Below, piece by piece: positions 58,860-64,000 of a stretch of DNA of 64,000 bases (the stretch's first letter is position 1; every line of letters starts with the position of its first letter). Source of the DNA: Daphnia pulex (lineage: Eukaryota; Arthropoda; Branchiopoda; Diplostraca; Daphniidae); assembly GCF_021134715.1 (NCBI RefSeq), contig NC_060018.1:11115501-11179500 (forward strand). The letters are read 5' to 3'. Under the pieces are notes generated by a model. That model saw only the letters and a list, made by a program, of their open reading frames with translations, was not told where the DNA came from and searched no databases. The position numbers and the translations under genes are program-made.

Positions 58860-61800
58860 TTAACCGAAATTCTCGAAATGGTGTATGAAAAAGGGCAGCT
58901 TGCGGCCCTGATTCACTTCCTCGCAAGCGCTCATGATGGACTTGGTCAAGGGTCGCGGACCGCAGCTAAAGACGCCGATCTTGCTGACGTAACTGTGCTT
59001 CTTCTGAACGAACTTGAGGAAGGAGGTCATGTCCGGTCGACCAAAATGGTTGACCGCCTTCAGCCCGGTGAACATGCTGCGCTTGGAGATGCGCTGGAAG
59101 TGGTTCTCGCAAATGTAGAGCATCGTCGTGCGCAAATCGAATTTGTGGAAGAACTGAGTGATGAAGATGTGCATCTCCAGCACGTTGGTCACGTCCTTGC
59201 GCTCGACGTCTCTCAGGACGTCGATGAACCACTCAAAGTGGCGGTGCGACGGGCAAGTCCACAGGAAGTAGACCTTCTTGCAGGCGACGCCGGAGTAGCG
59301 GTTGGTTGACGTGCCAAAGACCAAATCGTTGAGGATGGAAGCGTAGGGCGTGACTCCGATACCTCCACCCACCATGACGGCGACTTCAAACTTGTACCAG
59401 TCCTGATTGCCGCCACCGAATGGACCGTCGAGTTGGATTTTAGGATCCATCTCTTTCGGGTTGAAGTTGCTAGGGTCGAAGTAATTGCGCAGCTTCCACG
59501 TCCAAGGTCCCTGCGCCTTGATGTGGCAGGATAAAAAGTTTTCGTGAGGAGCCGATGTGAGCGTGAACGAGTGGAACTCTTCAGGCTTGACTCCGGTGCA
59601 CGAGAGACGGATCCACTGGCCGGAAAGATACTTGAAATTGGGTGGGCGGTAGAATTTCACCTTGAGGACGTCGGACGGCAGTAGGACCGTTTCGATTATG
59701 TCCAGGCCCATGAACTTGGTGCGCAAACTGATAATCTTGTCCAGGGTGTAGACGATGGCCGGTCCGATGAGGAAGACCCAGAAGGTGGGCGAGGCTGTCA
59801 GCCGGCCGAGTCCGTGCAAGACGGACAGGATGTAAAGGACAATGTACAAACTGTGAGTCATCCAGAAAAAGTTGTAGGCCTTTTTGCGAATGATGGGATG
59901 GGCAAAGACAAAGATGATGATCATAACCACAAAGAGGAGCACGCCCGTCAGTCCCGTTAAAGTCTGGAACAGCCAGTAGGTGATGGTGGGCTTGTAGTCG
60001 CTGGGCAAGTTGATTTCCTTGGAGAGACAGCGCAAATGTTCGATGGGTTGCGTCGAGACGTGGTAAAAGTTGACGACGTGACCGACCGTGTGCAACATCG
60101 AAAAGAAGAAGGCCGTCAAGGCGCAGATCTTGTGGAACTGAACGTGAGAATCTAGCGGAATGTATTGCTGCACCGAGAACTCTTTGAGTTTGGTCAACAA
60201 GTTGCGGGACATGGTCAACAACAAGAGGCTGTAGCAGAAGGAAAGGGCCGCGGCTGAGCCACGCGTGATGGCGATGCCGACGCCCATGATGTGACGCAGA
60301 TCCGTGTGCTCGGACATGAACGAGTAGTGGATGAAACGGTCGACGAAAAGGGCGATCGTCACGACGTAGAAGACGAACAGGTAGAAAATGTTCTGGCGAT
60401 TGGCCTCCAGGAAAGTGGTCAGCTCGTCCCACTTGCGCAGGATCGTGTTCCGGTGGCGCTCCTGGACGGCGTCGATGTGGAAGCTGGTCATACGGGCCAC
60501 GTTAGTCGACGTGTCCAAAAAGTTCTGCTTGGCGCCTTTGCAGTCGAGTCCGATGGCGATTAAGTCACCGCGGTACTCGCGCATCATCAGCTTGAAATCA
60601 TCGTAGGTCAAAGCGTCTTTGTGTTCCAGGCCGGCAGACTGGAACATGCCGTCAATCAATTCCGTCACCTGGTCGTTGTTCAAGCTGTTGTTGGTACGCG
60701 CAATCTCGACCAACGAGCGCAACATCTCAGAAAGTTCACCTGTTGGGTAAATAAAAAATCAATTCATCTCGAGGGCCAATCAAAAGTCTGACCAATTAAG
60801 CTAATGCGAACGTACCTTTGTCGATGACGCCATTGCGATCGTTGTCGCACATATCGAAAATGATGCGCAACTTGTCCTCAGTGTGGCCCTTGGAGAAGAG
60901 GACGACGGTGTCGAGGAACTCCTGGAACGAGATGCGACCATCGCCGTCCTTGTCGACAATGTTGAACATCATTTTCACGAAGACGTCGTCGCCCTTCATG
61001 CCCAGAGCGCTGGCGAATTCGCTGCGTGACAGAGACGTCCGCATGACCATGACGACGTCGCTCGTCACCTCCTCCATTTTGCGCTTCTCGCCCGGCTTGG
61101 GACCAAAAGTCAAAGCGTAAGCTTCGCGGAAGAAATGTTCCAGCCGCTTCTCTCGGCGCTCCCGCGTCTCCGCGTTTGACAGCATCTGCTCGCGGTAGGT
61201 GGGAACCTGTTCCAGGTGCTTCTTGTGGCTGGTCAGGAACGTCTCCAACTTGTGGAGGAAGCGCTTGCGCGACGCGTTTGAGTCGAATTCCAGGACGAGG
61301 TCGTAGTCGCGCGGCACGCGCACCAACAGCATCGGCTTCTTGCGGGCGTCTTGCGTGACTTCAATCGTCAGCAATTCGACGCCTTTGAAGTTGACCTTGC
61401 GCAGCTTTTCACCTTTGCGGTTCACCGTGTAAAACACCTCCTCGGGACCGAATTTCACCTTCACCAGTCGCTTATGGTTCAAATGCAGCCACTCCTTGAC
61501 GACCATCTTGTCCACCGATTTGCCGTTGTTGTTTTCTTCGCGATGGGCCTTGAGCTTGCGACGCTTGGAATTCTGCAATTTCACGACGCCGTAGCCAGCG
61601 CCTGCGGCGATAATCGGCACGAAAGCCAAGAGGAGACAGCCGTAGATGTAGGGCACTTCGCTGCCCGCAAAGTAGTCGTAGCCGGCCAAGAAGTTGCAGG
61701 GGGTCAACAGCGAAGCGTTGAGCTGAGTCGGTTGCGGGCACGGGTCGCCTTCACGGAAGAAGAACACATTCCGCTGGATCTCCCCTTCGCTGATGTTCAT

Positions 61801-63657
61801 CGTGCTGAGAATCACGTCGTAAAAGGTCGTTTGGCGGATCGCCTCGATTTCGCTGGCCGTAAACATGCCGTTGTCGCTGTTTTCGAACCAAAAGCGATCA
61901 GCGTCGCGGATTCGACCCAGCTGTTCCTTGATGACGGCCGTGAAAAGTGGACCAGGTCCGTTGGTTGACTCCAACATTCCTCCGATGTAGATGTCGACAT
62001 TCCACAAATCATTTCCATAGAGCTCGGCCAGCTTTGGGAAGAGTTGAGGCTGCTGAACGGCTAGCGCCGGATTAATGTCAGTCCAGTTGGTGATGGGTCT
62101 CAAGTGGAAGCTGCGGCGGGCCGTGTTGTAGTCCGGCAGGCCGGTATCTCGACCGCGCATGATGTTGAGCACTCCTAGATCGCGACGGGAAAATTCCATG
62201 GGACCAAAGAGCTTGTTGCGTACGTCGGAGCAGAGTAAACTGTCCTCTCGTTCGGCCAGCTGCGAGGCCATGCCCAGGATGAATTCTTCGACGGAATTGT
62301 TGACCAAAATTTCGACAGCGTCCCACCAGGCCGAGCAAAGTCGAATGGCTGGCGTCTCGTTTGGTCCCAACCTGAAATTGCATTGACCGTCACGTCTGTA
62401 GAGGCCGGGAGGGATCATCGTGTGACCGAAGCGGAAGGCAGCGCTCTGGAACACATGGCTGATTCCAGGGTGTACATCGGCTTTGTAGCCTTCGTATTCG
62501 CCGAGAGATTCACCAATCAGGGCCGGTAAATATTCGTACACGACAATGTTCTACAGACATACAAAAATAAAAATATTACAACAAATGCTTTGAATGATGG
62601 TACCATCCATCAAGATTTAGACGTACTTGCAATGTTGCCACCACTACACGACGAGCCCTTTGGAAGACTTGCTCATCCGACCATTCCGGATGTTCTTGTT
62701 GAATTTTACCAGCGACCAAATTATGGAAGCGGAAAAAGAGAACGCCAATAGCAAGAATTGCTGGGTTTTGATTGGTCCGGGGATCTCCGAGTACTATATA
62801 AACATATCGTGAATAATTCATTCATTCAACATCTCCAATCCAATTACCGTCAATAATTTGTTTACTTACGAAGCATTTTTTCGGGACTAGTCATTCTCAT
62901 GATGTGTGGAGCAGGAGCAGTGAAAATAGGTGCACGATCCTTGTTTCGTGGGGGCATTCCTTCCGAATCGCCCAATTTAAAAGTTCCGTTCGTGAATGAC
63001 CGCATGGCGTTCACCCAGGCCTCACTTGTGCTGTAGATAAAACTGCCATCAATCCAGCTGGTCATCCGATTGATCTAAGGGACAAAAAGCCAATTTATGT
63101 AATTCGATTACTATTGCCTTCAATAACTTGACGATGGATCTCATGCGAATAGTTCTCGCACATAAAAAGAAATTGACTCAAGTGTGTCAGGGGCTATCCT
63201 AAATGAGATAATTTCCCTTGAAAAAATTATTCGAAAAACCCATAAACAAAAGTGAAGTGCAAGTCTTTCGTTTCGGTTGCTGATGTAAACTGTAAAGTAG
63301 CCCCAAAGGCTCTTGCCATCACCATTTTGAACTAGATACAATAAATCTGGATGGGATGGGATTTCCCAAATATGCATTTGATGGCTAACTTCCCTTGAGT
63401 ATTTTTATTTGATTCTACTGGAGGTATTAGGAAATCACTGAAAAGAGTAAGCGATTATCTCTGGTATACCTGTTCCCGGGGGCTGTTTGGGCTTTGTCCT
63501 GTTTTGTGGTCGTACCAGGCACGGTGAAATGGCATGAATTTCTTTCCTGTGCATTCTGCGTCATACATCTCGTCACACTTTTCGATATCAATTTTGTGCA
63601 TCTCAATTGGGCAACCCGACTCGCTGGCCATCAGGATCTCTGAAGATACCAGTTGTC
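58860..63657 (-). CDS. Duox: Dual oxidase (Duox), 3' five exons; 5' end outside the window
   Basis: Exons 63657-63470, 63074-62870, 62793-62627, 62550-60816, 60739-58860 join in phase to about 1390 residues. The frame begins inside the peroxidase-homology domain (GQLVSSEILMASESGCPIEM) and runs through HPGISHVFQSAAFRFGHT. A membrane helix (YGCLLLAFVPIIAAGAGYGV) follows, then EF-hands (DKDGDGRISFQEF and DNDRNGVIDKGEL), a ferric-reductase-type membrane core with His pairs (HKICALTAFFFSMLHTVGH, MTHSLYIVLYILSVLHGLG), an FAD block (HSFTLTSAPHE), NADPH sites (GGGIGVTPYAS, FSCGPRPL) and the conserved end FFIHHFENFG. Duox is a plasma-membrane NADPH oxidase that releases H2O2 in a Ca2+-dependent way; in arthropods it serves gut immunity and cuticle or barrier cross-linking. 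About 200 N-terminal residues should lie beyond position 64000. No disabling change seen. Confidence 0.97.
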
Positions 63658-64000
63658 CTGCAATAAAAAAATAAAATACAACGACATACATTAAGAAATT
63701 GATCGATGACCTAACACTATTGGGCAATCAAAAGTTGTCGCCAACAATCGAACGTAGACACAGGGAACCTCGATAGTGATCTAGCTAAAAGAGTCACTCA
63801 TAGTTTCGTAAAAACCAAGTGCAATTTGCATATCAAGTCAAGTTAGATTGATGTCGATTGATTCATTTTAAAAATAGAAAAATAAAATGTCGTAATTTTT
63901 ACAGCATTTAGCGATTTGGTAGGAAGCCTTAGATTTTGAAAGTTTTCACCCTTATCAAACCTTAGAAAATGTTTGCTAAAGTGCGTTTCTTTTCTGGACA
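63658..64000. other. Duox intron, continuing beyond the window
   Basis: It follows a polypyrimidine acceptor (TTTTTTATTGCAG on the minus strand). No Duox-like coding sequence is visible up to the window edge, so this intron is at least 343 bp. Confidence 0.7.

Noticed and set aside
58878-62400. Several plus-strand and alternate-frame ORFs of 70-283 codons over Duox
   Set aside because: Shadows of the GC-rich Duox exons, with no independent features.
63141-63377. 78-codon minus-strand frame between Duox exons
   Set aside because: Duox exon sequences join perfectly across it (REQ to INRMTSW), so it is intronic.

Overview
The window looks like nuclear DNA of a branchiopod crustacean, most likely a Daphnia (water flea). 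Evidence: AT-rich spacer DNA, GT-AG introns often only 63-75 bp long, animal-type multi-exon genes (TMTC2, Duox), a divergent ionotropic receptor of the arthropod IR class, and intron-containing nuclear tRNA-Arg. The species is inferred, not shown.

Layout. (1) 1-7.8 kb: spacer with no gene I can support. (2) 7.8-34.2 kb, plus strand: one ten-exon gene, the orthologue of TMTC2 (ER multi-pass membrane protein with TPR repeats), with a 15.6-kb first intron. That intron carries a 2.1-kb inverted-repeat transposon and many simple repeats. (3) 35.8-46 kb: a dense nest of DNA-transposon material. It includes a TA-flanked element that has captured two exons of the Fe-S targeting gene CIAO2A, a Mutator-like element with a perfect 9-bp target duplication, a decayed KDZ-transposase-like reading frame, a long-inverted-repeat element, an intron-containing fragment of dishevelled, and a coiled-coil gene split by a near-perfect 1.16-kb palindromic element and flanked by two matching minisatellite arrays. 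(4) 46.6-52.5 kb: tRNA-Arg genes and tRNA relics around a divergent ionotropic receptor gene. (5) 53.2-64 kb, all minus strand: a secreted phospholipase D/sphingomyelinase-D-like protein, a membrane-anchored SGNH esterase-like protein related to the lumenal domain of CASD1, a small hypothetical ORF, and the 3' five exons of dual oxidase (Duox), whose 5' end lies beyond the window.

The functional genes do not form a pathway. TMTC2 and the CASD1-like protein probably both act on sugars or acyl groups in the secretory pathway, Duox makes H2O2 at the cell surface, and the receptor is chemosensory. The most unusual content is region 3, where small DNA transposons carry or sit beside fragments of ordinary cellular genes with introns retained. 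This points to DNA-level gene capture rather than retroposition.
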